Part shown: piece by piece, positions 46,561 to 54,549 of the stretch | How the letters are laid out: each line of letters begins with the position of its first letter | Numbering within the stretch: the stretch's first letter is position 1 | Assembly (NCBI GenBank): GCA_036774405.1 | Contig: DAIPBO010000020.1 | Location: 1-64,000 of the forward strand | Direction: 5' to 3' | From: JAAYDS01 sp012729155 | Lineage (GTDB): Bacteria > Chloroflexota > Anaerolineae > UBA1429 | Length of the DNA: 64,000 nt | Position numbers and translations under genes: made by a program | Notes under the pieces: generated by a model | What the model was told of the DNA's origin: nothing | Databases searched by the model: none | The model's input: the letters and a program-made list of their open reading frames with translations, nothing else

Positions 46561-47501
46561 CGGCCAACCCGCCCAGACTGGTCACCGTTATCGGGCCCAC
46601 CGCCGTTGGCAAGACGGCGCTGTCGCTCGAGTTGGCACAACAGCTTGATGGCGAGATCGTATCGGCCGATTCACGACAGATCTACCGCGGCATGGACATC
46701 GGCACGGCCAAGGCTACGCCTGCCGAACGGGCGCGCGCGCCGCATCACCTGCTCGACGTGGTGCCGCCCGATGGTGAGCTGACCCTGGCGCACTTTCGAC
46801 AGCTCGCCGACGAGGCCATCAGATCCATCTGGGCGCGAGATCGCGCTCCGCTGTTGGTGGGGGGCACGGGGCAATGGGTCTGGGCGCTGCTCGAGGGTTG
46901 GACGGTGCCCGAGGTGCCACCCAACCGGGCACTGCGCCAGGCGCTGGCCGCGCGCGCGGCCAGCGAGGGTCACCATGCACTGCACCTTGAGTTGGCAGCG
47001 GTAGATCCCGTCGCCGCTGCACAGATCGATGCCCGCAACGTGCGCCGTGTCATCCGCGCACTCGAGGTGCACCACGTCACGGGCAAGCCGATCAGCGCGC
47101 TGCAACGCAAAGACCCGCCCGACTATGGTGTGTTCATCATCGGTCTCACGATGCCCCGCGAAATGCTGTATGAGCGCATCGACCGACGCGTTGACGGCAT
47201 GATAGCCGCTGGCCTGGTTGACGAGGTGCGCGAGCTCTTGCGGCAGGGCTATGATGAGCAGCTGCCATCTATGTCGGGGCTCGGCTACCGGCAGATCGCT
47301 CAATATCTGTGCGGCGAGTGCTCGCTCGACGAGGCAACAGCGCTCATCAAGCGCGACACGCGCCGCTTTGTGCGGCAGCAGTACAACTGGTTCCGCCCGC
47401 GCGATGTGCGCATCAACTGGTACGATGTCACCACATGGGATTCATCTGCCCTGCAGCAGCGCGTCGCCCGCTTTATGGCGACAGGCCATGATGCGCCATG
47501 A
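46557..47501 (+). CDS. miaA: tRNA dimethylallyltransferase MiaA
   Basis: Prenylates A37 of tRNAs reading UNN codons. The 314-residue protein has the P-loop GPTAVGKTALSLELA, SADSRQIYRGMDIGTAKAT, LVGGTGQWVWALLEG and RRFVRQQYNWFRP near the C-terminus. It overlaps yraN and the following LysM gene by 4 bases each, so the three are translated as a unit. Confidence 0.96.
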   Translation: MTANPPRLVTVIGPTAVGKTALSLELAQQLDGEIVSADSRQIYRGMDIGTAKATPAERARAPHHLLDVVPPDGELTLAHFRQLADEAIRSIWARDRAPLLVGGTGQWVWALLEGWTVPEVPPNRALRQALAARAASEGHHALHLELAAVDPVAAAQIDARNVRRVIRALEVHHVTGKPISALQRKDPPDYGVFIIGLTMPREMLYERIDRRVDGMIAAGLVDEVRELLRQGYDEQLPSMSGLGYRQIAQYLCGECSLDEATALIKRDTRRFVRQQYNWFRPRDVRINWYDVTTWDSSALQQRVARFMATGHDAP

Positions 47502-48418
47502 AACGTCGCCGTCGCACCCCCAACCGGATGGTCGGCCGCTACTTTGCGCTGATCGCGCTACTGATCATTGCCGTCAGCTTGCTGGTGCAATCGCTACGCC
47601 CCAACCAGCGTGAGACGGGCGCCACCTCACAGCCAACGCTCTATGTGACACGAGGCCAGGCCTCGGTGGCCTGTGGGGCCGATGCCCAGGCCGCATCGCT
47701 GGGCGCCCGTGAGCGCGCCACCCTGTCGGCAGACTGCAGTGTGCGCACCGGCCCGGGCGCCGAGGCGGCGCTGTCGTTCGACCACGGCCGGGTGTTGCTG
47801 CTGCTGGGCCCCAATGCCATCTACACTCAGGGGCCTATCGAGCGACGGCAGATCGGCCGCACATTGCGCGTCAAAGGGGCGTTGCCGCAGGGCAAGGGCA
47901 CATGCTGGGTCGATCACGGCGCGCTCGAAGGCGCCAGCGTGCTGCTGCAAGTGGGTCCTGCCGAAATCTATAGCAGCGCCGGACTCTTTGAGGTCGTGGG
48001 CCACGACGCCGAGAGCGCTCGCCTGGCCGTCTATGCGGGCGAGGTGCGCAGCTCGGTGGGCCGGCACGCGGCCACCCTCAGTGCCGGCCAAGAGGCGGGC
48101 CTGGTGCGTGACAGGCTCATCACCCCCCTCAACACCGCTGGAGAAGCGCCCACACGGCCTGACCTGCCCGGCGATCTCTTGGCAATGCCTACCAGCACGC
48201 CCCCGCCCACAGGCCAGGGCATCGGCGCCGATGCCGTCACCACGCCGCAGGAGACCTGGCAGCTCTACACCGTACAGCCAGACGACACCCTCAGCACCAT
48301 TGCCGAGGCGCATGGCATCACGTGGCAGGCGCTGTGGGAGGCCAACTGCGACGCAGTGCCCGACCCGCAGTTCTTGATGGCCGGGCAGACGCTGCGCATC
48401 CCCACGAGCGCCGACTAG
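47498..48418 (+). CDS. Membrane-anchored protein with FecR-like region and C-terminal LysM domain
   Basis: A 306-residue protein: basic N-terminus (KRRRRTPNR), one transmembrane segment (about 14-31, YFALIALLIIAVSLLVQSL), a beta-rich extracytoplasmic region (about 45-215) resembling FecR-type domains (repeated G-E-V/G-A segments such as VYAGEVRSSVGRHAATLSAGQ), a Pro/Thr linker, and a LysM at about 255-303 (YTVQPDDTLSTIAEAHGITW). LysM suggests binding to peptidoglycan. Its stop overlaps the convergent endonuclease V stop. Confidence 0.75.
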   Translation: MKRRRRTPNRMVGRYFALIALLIIAVSLLVQSLRPNQRETGATSQPTLYVTRGQASVACGADAQAASLGARERATLSADCSVRTGPGAEAALSFDHGRVLLLLGPNAIYTQGPIERRQIGRTLRVKGALPQGKGTCWVDHGALEGASVLLQVGPAEIYSSAGLFEVVGHDAESARLAVYAGEVRSSVGRHAATLSAGQEAGLVRDRLITPLNTAGEAPTRPDLPGDLLAMPTSTPPPTGQGIGADAVTTPQETWQLYTVQPDDTLSTIAEAHGITWQALWEANCDAVPDPQFLMAGQTLRIPTSAD

Positions 48419-49074
48419 CGCTGCGAGGCGAGCCGATGGGCCCAGCGTGTAGGCTCGGGCAGGCGATAGCCCGCGCCACAGGCCAGCACGATCTCGGCCG
48501 CATGCCCAAGGCCCACACGGTGCCCTACCGATACATACACTGGCCTGACCGCCTGGCGCGTGCGCAGCACCAATCCGATCTGCTCCTCGCCATCCCATAG
48601 GGCGGCGGCGCTGCCCCGCGCGTCTGCCGGTTCGTCATGCTGGCCCACCAGCCGTGATTTGGCGCAGCCGATGCTGGGCCAGTCGAGCAGCACACCGATA
48701 TGGCTGGCCAACCCCATACGCCGCGGGTGGGCATAGCCCTGCCCATCAAAGATGAGCACATCGGGGATTGTGTGCAGCTGCGCCAGCGCTGCCAACACCA
48801 CCGGCCCCTCGCGAAAAGAGAGCAGGCCCGGCACATAGGGAAAGGTCACCTCACCCTCGCACACCACAGCCTCGACCTGGTCGAGCGCCGGCAGTGCATG
48901 TACCGCCACCGCAGCGCGTGCGCGCCCCTGCCAGAGCCCCACATCAACGCCGGCCACCAGGCGCACCTCGTCCAGGGTGTCGCTATGCAGCAATCTTGCG
49001 GCGAGGTCGCGCTGTATCTGCGCTGCCTCGCCCGGCGACACATCCCAGCGATGACTCAGCACCGGCGTGAGCAT
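48415..49074 (-). CDS. nfi: Endonuclease V (deoxyinosine 3'-endonuclease)
   Basis: Cuts near deaminated bases. The 219-residue protein has the conserved VAGVDVG, the YVPGLLSFREGP wedge motif, DGQGYAHPRRMGLASHIG and a C-terminal VSVGHRVGLGHA. ATG 49074 is chosen because AGAGGAGG sits 6 bases upstream; a longer frame to 49104 would place that site inside the gene. It converges on the LysM gene with a 4-base overlap (CTAG). Confidence 0.93.
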   Translation of the reverse strand: MLTPVLSHRWDVSPGEAAQIQRDLAARLLHSDTLDEVRLVAGVDVGLWQGRARAAVAVHALPALDQVEAVVCEGEVTFPYVPGLLSFREGPVVLAALAQLHTIPDVLIFDGQGYAHPRRMGLASHIGVLLDWPSIGCAKSRLVGQHDEPADARGSAAALWDGEEQIGLVLRTRQAVRPVYVSVGHRVGLGHAAEIVLACGAGYRLPEPTRWAHRLASQR

Positions 49075-49126
49075 GGCCAACCTCCTCTCTGGCGTCATCC
49101 TCATTATACGCCCGAGACGATGCCAG

Positions 49127-49155
49127 TTCGGTGCTGATCTATGGCGTGCTATAAT
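49127..49155 (+). promoter_or_regulatory. Promoter for the M50 peptidase gene (near-leaderless)
   Basis: A consensus TATAAT (49150-49155) with TTCGGT (49127-49132) 17 bases upstream. The ATG is 8 bases after the -10, so the mRNA would have at most one or two leader bases; no Shine-Dalgarno sequence is present. Confidence 0.5.
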
Positions 49156-49163
49156 GGTTATCT

Positions 49164-49922
49164 ATGAGCAGTTCATTCTTGGATCGCTTTCGACAGGATC
49201 GCGTCTTTTGGCTGGTGATGGGCATCGCTTTGGTGGCCTTTGTGCTACTGAACGTGCGTCCGTCAGTCTACATGCTGTTGCTGCTGCTAAGCCTGGTGCT
49301 GGCCATCACCGTGCACGAGTGTGCTCACGCCTGGGTGGCCTCGTTGCTGGGCGATCCCACCGCACGCGTGCTGGGGCGCGTATCGCTCAACCCTTTGCGT
49401 CATCTCGACCCACTGGGCTCACTGATGATGCTGGTGACGGTCCTGAGCGGCTTTGGCATCGGTTGGGGCAAACCAGTGCCAGTGGCCCCCTACCGTTTGC
49501 GGCCCAACCCCAAGCTGGGCAATGGCATCGTGTCGCTCGCAGGGCCAACATCCAACCTCTTGCTGGCACTAGTGCTCGGGCTCGTGTTGCGTGCACTGAT
49601 GGCCTTCGGTGCTGGGCCTATGTGGCTATGGGAGATGCTCAATGCCCTCGTCATCACCAACTTTGCCATTGGCCTGTTCAACCTCATCCCGCTACCCCCG
49701 CTGGATGGCCACAGCGTCCTGATCGCCCTGTTCAGCCTGTTCAAGGGGCGCTGGGCCTTTGAGGCGGGAGAGTTTATGCATCGCGCATCGCGCTATGGGC
49801 CCATTCTGCTGCTGGCGCTGGTGTTCATTGGGCCGATGTTAGGCCTCGACATCCTCGGCTGGCTGGTGTGGCGACCGGCCCAGGCGCTCTATCGCCTCGC
49901 CGTCGGCCTGACGATTGGCTGA
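49164..49922 (+). CDS. Site-2-protease-type M50 family membrane metallopeptidase
   Basis: A 252-residue intramembrane protease-like protein. The zinc motif H-E-C-A-H is in the second helix (TVHECAHAWVASLLGD) and the third ligand motif is NLIPLPPLDGHSV near residue 175-187; about five to six transmembrane segments are predicted. This short form lacks PDZ domains. Substrates are unknown. The following HD gene is 15 bases downstream. Confidence 0.88.
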   Translation: MSSSFLDRFRQDRVFWLVMGIALVAFVLLNVRPSVYMLLLLLSLVLAITVHECAHAWVASLLGDPTARVLGRVSLNPLRHLDPLGSLMMLVTVLSGFGIGWGKPVPVAPYRLRPNPKLGNGIVSLAGPTSNLLLALVLGLVLRALMAFGAGPMWLWEMLNALVITNFAIGLFNLIPLPPLDGHSVLIALFSLFKGRWAFEAGEFMHRASRYGPILLLALVFIGPMLGLDILGWLVWRPAQALYRLAVGLTIG

Positions 49923-49937
49923 TAGCGAGAGTACTAT

Positions 49938-50456
49938 ATGGGCCTATGCTACAGACTGCGTCAGGGCTTTGGCCGCCTCGGTGCCCAGTTACGCCCAGGC
50001 AAGCTAGAGCTGCACTGGGCACGAGAACACCTGCCTGAGCCTTACTGGCGCCTCTTTGAGGCCATGCCGCGCGGTGATCAATGGCACGGGCTCTGTGTGG
50101 CACAGCGGTTGGCTGCTCAGGGCTGGCAAGACGCCGACCTGCTGGCCGCCGCTCTGCTGCACGACGTAGGCAAGGCCAACAGCGGACTCACGCTGGCGCA
50201 CCGCACGCTGATCATCCTGCTCCGGTGGCTGCGCGTCGGCTGGTTCGAGCGGCTGACGACGAGCGATCAGGGCTGGCACCGCCCGTTCTATGCACATCGC
50301 CACCACGCCGCCCTGGGCGCCGAGCTTCTTGCCGTGGCAGAGGCCAGCCCGGAGATAATTGCCCTTGTAAAGGCCCACGAAGGGCATGGCGAGGCGGTCT
50401 CGCCCGGTCTGGCCGCACAGCTCGAGGCGCTCATCGCCGCCGATGACGCCTGCTGA
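49938..50456 (+). CDS. HD-domain phosphohydrolase family protein
   Basis: A 172-residue protein with HD-type residues: H50 in QWHGLCVAQRL, the H-D pair in AAALLHDVGKANSG (about 74-76) and later His residues in FYAHRHHAALGAELL. Proteins of this size hydrolyse phosphate esters or nucleotides; the substrate cannot be read from sequence. It lies between the M50 peptidase and the TyrA-like gene. Confidence 0.78.
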   Translation: MGLCYRLRQGFGRLGAQLRPGKLELHWAREHLPEPYWRLFEAMPRGDQWHGLCVAQRLAAQGWQDADLLAAALLHDVGKANSGLTLAHRTLIILLRWLRVGWFERLTTSDQGWHRPFYAHRHHAALGAELLAVAEASPEIIALVKAHEGHGEAVSPGLAAQLEALIAADDAC

Positions 50457-50469
50457 AAGGAGTGCTCTT

Positions 50470-51393
50470 ATGCAGATCACACTGGTCGGCCTCGATAACA
50501 CCAGCGTCTCGCTCGGCCTGGCCCTCAAGGCGGTGCTTCCTGATGCCCAACTCGTGGGCAACGACCGTGATCGTGACCGCGTCAAGGCGGCGACCAAGGC
50601 CGGCGCCATCGACAAGGGGCACTGGAACCTGCTCAATGCCTGCGATGGCGCTGACATCGTCCTCATCAACGAGCCGCTCGCCCAGGTCGAGACCGATCTG
50701 GCCGCCCTGGCCACCGAGCTGCCCGCCAGAGCGGTGGTGATGGTCGTTTCGGCAACGCAGCGCGCCGTCCAGAGGCTGCTGTCTGAGCTGACCATGACGG
50801 CGGTCTGCCTCGGCTGTCGCTTTGTGGCACGCGGGCTATCGAACGCGGCCGCTCCAGACGGGCAGTTGCTGCAGGGCGCGCTCTGCTATATCGTCGCAGC
50901 GCCCAGCGCCCCCCCTGACGCTGTACAGGTGGCGATCAACCTGGCCGAGGCAGTGGGCGCACGGCCATGCTTTCTCGATGCTGAAGAGCACGACGGCCTT
51001 ACGGCAGCGACCGAGCAGCTACCGCAACTGCTCGCGCTGGCACTGCTGCAAACGCTCTTGCACGCCGAGGCGCAGCGTGATCTGCAGCGTGCCGTCAGCC
51101 CAGGGTTGCAGGCGCTGTCTGACCTATTGCCTACGCCTGAATCCGTCCATGAACTGGCGGCCAACAGCGACAACCTGCCGCACTGGCTCGACCAGTGCGC
51201 CGCCGCTTTACGTGAGCTCGGCCTGCGCGTGAGACAGGGCGATACCGAAGGGTTGGCGAGTGCTGCCAGGCAAGCCCATGACGCGTTGGCCGCGTGGGGC
51301 CAGGGTGATGAGCCCCCGACCACCGAGGCGCCCACCGGCCTTGGCCTGAGACAGCTCCTTTTGGGCGAACGCCGCAAAGGCCGCCGCAGTTGA
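50470..51393 (+). CDS. Prephenate dehydrogenase-like protein with degenerate nucleotide loop
   Basis: A 307-residue protein with a Rossmann-like N-terminal half and an all-helical C-terminal half, the TyrA plan. The usual GxGxxGxS loop is replaced (QITLVGLDNTSVSLGLALK), so dinucleotide binding is doubtful, while ADIVLINEPLAQVETDLAAL and the helical part with EEHDGLTAATEQLPQLLALAL resemble TyrA. AAGGAG lies 7 bases before ATG 50470. It may have lost catalytic activity or adopted another role. Confidence 0.65.
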   Translation: MQITLVGLDNTSVSLGLALKAVLPDAQLVGNDRDRDRVKAATKAGAIDKGHWNLLNACDGADIVLINEPLAQVETDLAALATELPARAVVMVVSATQRAVQRLLSELTMTAVCLGCRFVARGLSNAAAPDGQLLQGALCYIVAAPSAPPDAVQVAINLAEAVGARPCFLDAEEHDGLTAATEQLPQLLALALLQTLLHAEAQRDLQRAVSPGLQALSDLLPTPESVHELAANSDNLPHWLDQCAAALRELGLRVRQGDTEGLASAARQAHDALAAWGQGDEPPTTEAPTGLGLRQLLLGERRKGRRS

Positions 51394-51449
51394 TTCGAAG
51401 CGCCTCAGTCGGTACACTGCAGCCATCAAGCCCTGCGGGAGATATGGCC

Positions 51450-52166
51450 ATGAGCAGCCTGACCGTCAGCATGCCTGCCTATAACGAAGCGGCCAACATC
51501 GCCGAGATGATCGAGCTGGTCAAGACGCGCACGGCCAATCTGACCGACGACCTGGAGATCATCGTTGTTGACGACGGCAGCAAAGACAGCACGGCTGACG
51601 TCGTGCGCGAGATCGCCCAGCGTGATCGCCGGGTGCGCCTCATTGAACACGCCAGAAACCAGGGCTATGGCGCCGCCGTGGCCGATGGTGTGTGGGCAGC
51701 CAGCAAAGCGTTGATCTTTTTCACCGACTCGGACCTGCAGTTTGACCTGCAGGAACTGCCCAGATTCATGTCGCGCCTCGACGAGGCCGATATGATCGTC
51801 GGCTATCGCTATGAACGTAGCGACCCATGGTATCGCACTCTGTTCGGCAACGGCTGGAGCTGGCTGGTGAACCTGATGTTCGGCTACACCGCTCGTGACA
51901 TCGACTGCGCCTTTAAGCTGTTTCGACGTGAGATCATCGAGCAGGTGCAGGTGGGGGCGCGCGGAGCCACCTTTAGCGCCGAGTTCCTGGTGCGCGCCAA
52001 GCGCGCCGGGTTCCGTCTCGTAGAAGAGCCGGTCAGCCACTATCCTCGCAAGGCAGGGCGGCAGACCGGCGCCAACATCCATGTCATTCTGAGGGCGTTT
52101 CGTGAGTTGTTCAAGCTGCGCCTGCGCCTCTGGCGCGAGCCCAAACAGGCCCACCCCCGCAGCTGA
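51450..52166 (+). CDS. Glycosyltransferase family 2 (dolichol-phosphate mannosyltransferase-like)
   Basis: A 238-residue GT2 enzyme with SMPAYNEAANIAEMI, VVDDGSKDSTADVVRE, the D-x-D-type FFTDSDLQFDLQELP and a KLFRREI segment, as in polyprenyl-phosphate hexose transferases. No C-terminal membrane helices are visible. ATG 51450 follows GGGAG by 8 bases. Acceptor and sugar are unknown. It neighbours a GT4 gene. Confidence 0.85.
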   Translation: MSSLTVSMPAYNEAANIAEMIELVKTRTANLTDDLEIIVVDDGSKDSTADVVREIAQRDRRVRLIEHARNQGYGAAVADGVWAASKALIFFTDSDLQFDLQELPRFMSRLDEADMIVGYRYERSDPWYRTLFGNGWSWLVNLMFGYTARDIDCAFKLFRREIIEQVQVGARGATFSAEFLVRAKRAGFRLVEEPVSHYPRKAGRQTGANIHVILRAFRELFKLRLRLWREPKQAHPRS

Positions 52167-52178
52167 GGCCATTGCGTC

Positions 52179-53396
52179 TTGAGAGAAGATCGCTCACTGC
52201 ACATCCTGATGCTCGCGCCCACCTCGTTTTTCGGCGACTATGGCTGCCACGTGCGCATCGTCGAAGAGGCGCGATATCTGCAGCAGAATGGCCAACAGGT
52301 GACCATCTGCACCTATCAGAACGGGCGAGACCTGCCCGATCTGGACATTCGCCGCACCATCAGCCTGCCTTGGCGAGGCGACTATGAGGTGGGCTCATCT
52401 CGGCACAAGATCGTCCTGGACGCCCTGCTGGCGATCCGCGCCCTGGGGCTGCGCAAGCTGCGGCCTGACATCCTTCATTGCCATCTCCACGAAGGCGCCC
52501 TTATCGGCGCTGCCCTCGCCAGACTCTGGCGTGTGCCCTATCTGTTCGACTTTCAGGGCAGCATGACAGCAGAGATGCTCGATCACCACTTTTTGCGGGC
52601 TGACGGCCCCATGGCTCGCCTGGCCTGGCACACCGAGCGCTTCATCGACCGGCTGGCGCCGAGCATTCTCATCAGCACGGCGCAGGCCAGAGATCTGCTA
52701 GTAGAGCGCTTTGGCTGCACGTCCGAGCGCATCGTGCATGCGCCAGACTGTGTCAACACCGATGCCTTTGCGCCCGCCAAACGCGATGCTGCCTGGCAGG
52801 CCGCCCGCGATCGTTGGGGCATCCCCGCCGGGCGCAGCGTGCTGGTCTATCTGGGTCTGCTGGCCGACTATCAGGGCACCGACCACCTCCTACAGGCAGT
52901 GGCCGTGCTGGTGGCACAGGGCCACAATGTACATTTGCTGCTAGGGGGCTATCCCCATATAGAGCAATACCGGCAGATGGCGCAGGGGCTGGGCATCGCC
53001 GAGCGCGTCACGCTGGCCGGGCGTATCTGCTACGAGGATGCGCCAGCCTTTCTGGGTCTCGGCGATATCGCCATGGCGCCCAAGCTGTCGGCCACCGAGG
53101 GGGCAGGGAAAATCCTCAACTATATGGCCGTTGGGCTGCCGGTGGTGGCCTACGATACAGCTGCCAGCCGCGAGTACCTGGGCAACTGGGGCGTCTATGC
53201 CGAGCGTGGCAACGCCCTGGCGCTGGCTGCCGAGACCGCTGGCCTGCTGGCCAGCCCAGAGCGTCAGCGGGCCATCACAGCGGCCCTGCGTCGGCGCGCC
53301 GTGGAGCAATACGGTTGGGACCACACCGGCCAGACTATCTTGGGTACGTACAGTGCGTTGCTGGGCCTCCAGCCTCAGAGCAGTCGATCCGCATAG
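52179..53396 (+). CDS. Glycosyltransferase family 4
   Basis: A 405-residue GT-B enzyme: N-terminal acceptor half (LHILMLAPTSFFGDYGCHVR), linker APDCVNTDAFAP, and C-terminal donor half (RSVLVYLGLLADYQGTDHLL, GRICYEDAPAFLGLGDIAMAP, with the E-x7-E-like TEGAGKILNYMAVGLPVVAY). TTG start at 52179 with GAGG about 10 bases upstream. Follows GT2 by 12 bases, so both probably build the same glycan or glycolipid. Its 3' end overlaps the convergent PLP gene by 22 bases. Confidence 0.85.
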   Translation: MREDRSLHILMLAPTSFFGDYGCHVRIVEEARYLQQNGQQVTICTYQNGRDLPDLDIRRTISLPWRGDYEVGSSRHKIVLDALLAIRALGLRKLRPDILHCHLHEGALIGAALARLWRVPYLFDFQGSMTAEMLDHHFLRADGPMARLAWHTERFIDRLAPSILISTAQARDLLVERFGCTSERIVHAPDCVNTDAFAPAKRDAAWQAARDRWGIPAGRSVLVYLGLLADYQGTDHLLQAVAVLVAQGHNVHLLLGGYPHIEQYRQMAQGLGIAERVTLAGRICYEDAPAFLGLGDIAMAPKLSATEGAGKILNYMAVGLPVVAYDTAASREYLGNWGVYAERGNALALAAETAGLLASPERQRAITAALRRRAVEQYGWDHTGQTILGTYSALLGLQPQSSRSA

Positions 53397-54376
53397 GCAT
53401 ATAGCGCGGGCTGGCCACCGGTGTGCCAGAACAGCACTCGCTGGCCTGCAACCAGTTCGCCGATGCGCACCATCTCCATGAGACCTGCCATGGCGCGGCC
53501 GGTGTACACCGGGTCCAACAGCAATCCCTCGAGACGCGCCAGGAGCGTAATCGCCTCGCGCTCAGCGGTAGTGAGCACGCCATAGCCGGGGGTAGCCCAG
53601 CGGTGATCGATCTGCACACGCCCTGGCGCAACGCCAGTGCGCACGCGCAGCAGGCCAGAGGTCAGGTTGGCCAGCTCGTGAACCACGGTATCAAGACCAT
53701 CGTCGAGCGCGCCCACGTCGATCCCGATCACTCGGGCGCCCCACCCCTGCGCCGCTGCGCCTGCCAACAAGCCCGCCAGCGTGCCTCCCGAGCCACAGGC
53801 CACCACCAGCACATCAAAGGCCACGCCTGCCACTTCTGCCTGGCGTAATAGTTCGACCAGGGCGGCGGCATAGGCGGCGGCGCCGATGGCATTCGATCCT
53901 CCCAGCGGTATGACATAGGCGCGACGGCCCACCGAGGCTTCTTCTGCGGCTACCTCGGCCATCACTTGCTGCGGAGAGCGATCTCCTGCCCAACGCAGGT
54001 CAGCACCAAAGAGCCCGTCGAGCAAGAGGTTACCGTTGCGCTGCGCCGGGCCAACACCGTCAAGCACCAACACAGAACGCAGCCCACAACGCGCCGCGGC
54101 CGCAGACGTCTGGCGGGCATGGTTCGATTGCCCCGCCCCCGTGGTAATGACCGTCTGCGCACCGTGCCGCAGTGCATCGCCAAGCAATAGCTCGAGCTTG
54201 CGTAGTTTGTTGCCACCGCCGCCGAGCCCGGTGAGATCATCGCGCTTGACCCAGACCTCGGGTCCGCCCAGTGCCTCGCTCAACCGGCGCAACGGGTGTA
54301 GCGGCGTGGGCAAGAGCGCCATCCGTTCGCGTGGCAGGCCGTGTAGCAGCGCCTCGATCTGCATCTTCATCTCCAT
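53375..54376 (-). CDS. D-cysteine desulfhydrase/ACC deaminase-like PLP enzyme
   Basis: A 333-residue fold-type II PLP enzyme with VWVKRDDLTGLGGGGNKLRKLE (PLP Lys in the NK pair), TTGAGQSNHARQTSAAAA and the phosphate-binding VACGSGGTLAGLLAG. The pattern fits D-cysteine desulfhydrase (pyruvate, sulfide and ammonia from D-Cys) or 1-aminocyclopropane-1-carboxylate deaminase; these cannot be separated by eye. The promoter places the start of transcription at the first ATG. Confidence 0.82.
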   Translation of the reverse strand: MEMKMQIEALLHGLPRERMALLPTPLHPLRRLSEALGGPEVWVKRDDLTGLGGGGNKLRKLELLLGDALRHGAQTVITTGAGQSNHARQTSAAAARCGLRSVLVLDGVGPAQRNGNLLLDGLFGADLRWAGDRSPQQVMAEVAAEEASVGRRAYVIPLGGSNAIGAAAYAAALVELLRQAEVAGVAFDVLVVACGSGGTLAGLLAGAAAQGWGARVIGIDVGALDDGLDTVVHELANLTSGLLRVRTGVAPGRVQIDHRWATPGYGVLTTAEREAITLLARLEGLLLDPVYTGRAMAGLMEMVRIGELVAGQRVLFWHTGGQPALYAYADRLL

Positions 54377-54382
54377 AGCACC

Positions 54383-54411
54383 AGTATAGCGCTATCTTTA
54401 GCGTCTGTGAA
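54383..54411 (-). promoter_or_regulatory. Promoter for the D-cysteine desulfhydrase-like gene (leaderless)
   Basis: TTCACA (54406-54411), 17-base spacer and TATACT (54383-54388) on the minus strand. The ATG at 54376 is 6 bases after the -10, predicting a leaderless mRNA. Confidence 0.55.
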
Positions 54412-54422
54412 GGCCGCGTCGA

Positions 54423-54440
54423 TGTGAGCCTTTACTCACA
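54423..54440. promoter_or_regulatory. 18-bp palindrome between the PLP gene and recA
   Basis: TGTGAG, six bases, CTCACA: a perfect 6-bp inverted repeat located upstream of both divergent promoters, 12 bases beyond the -35 of the minus-strand gene and 50 bases before the recA -35. It is operator-like. Neither a LexA site of a known class nor a normal-spaced CRP site matches exactly. Confidence 0.5.
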
Positions 54441-54454
54441 ACATTAACGGCCAC

Positions 54455-54471
54455 TGAGGTAGATTGAGGTA
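54455..54471 (+). repeat. Two TGAGGTA direct repeats one helical turn apart
   Basis: TGAGGTA at 54455-54461 and 54465-54471, start-to-start distance 10 bases, lie 20-36 bases upstream of the recA -35. Same-face repeats suggest a dimeric activator or repressor site. Confidence 0.4.
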
Positions 54472-54490
54472 CAGGAGAACCGCGCTTCAC

Positions 54491-54519
54491 TTGCATTTTG
54501 GCCCTGCATACGCTAAACT
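54491..54519 (+). promoter_or_regulatory. Promoter for recA
   Basis: TTGCAT (54491-54496), 17-base spacer and TAAACT (54514-54519), about 30 bases before the recA ATG, which has GGAAGAG as ribosome-binding site. Confidence 0.6.
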
Positions 54520-54549
54520 GGCATTCAGGACAGAGCCAGGCGGAAGAGA

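Noticed and set aside
54423..54440. CRP/FNR binding site
   Set aside because: Half-sites TGTGA/TCACA are present but separated by 8 rather than 6 bases, and no CRP-type regulator is seen; listed only as an unidentified palindrome.
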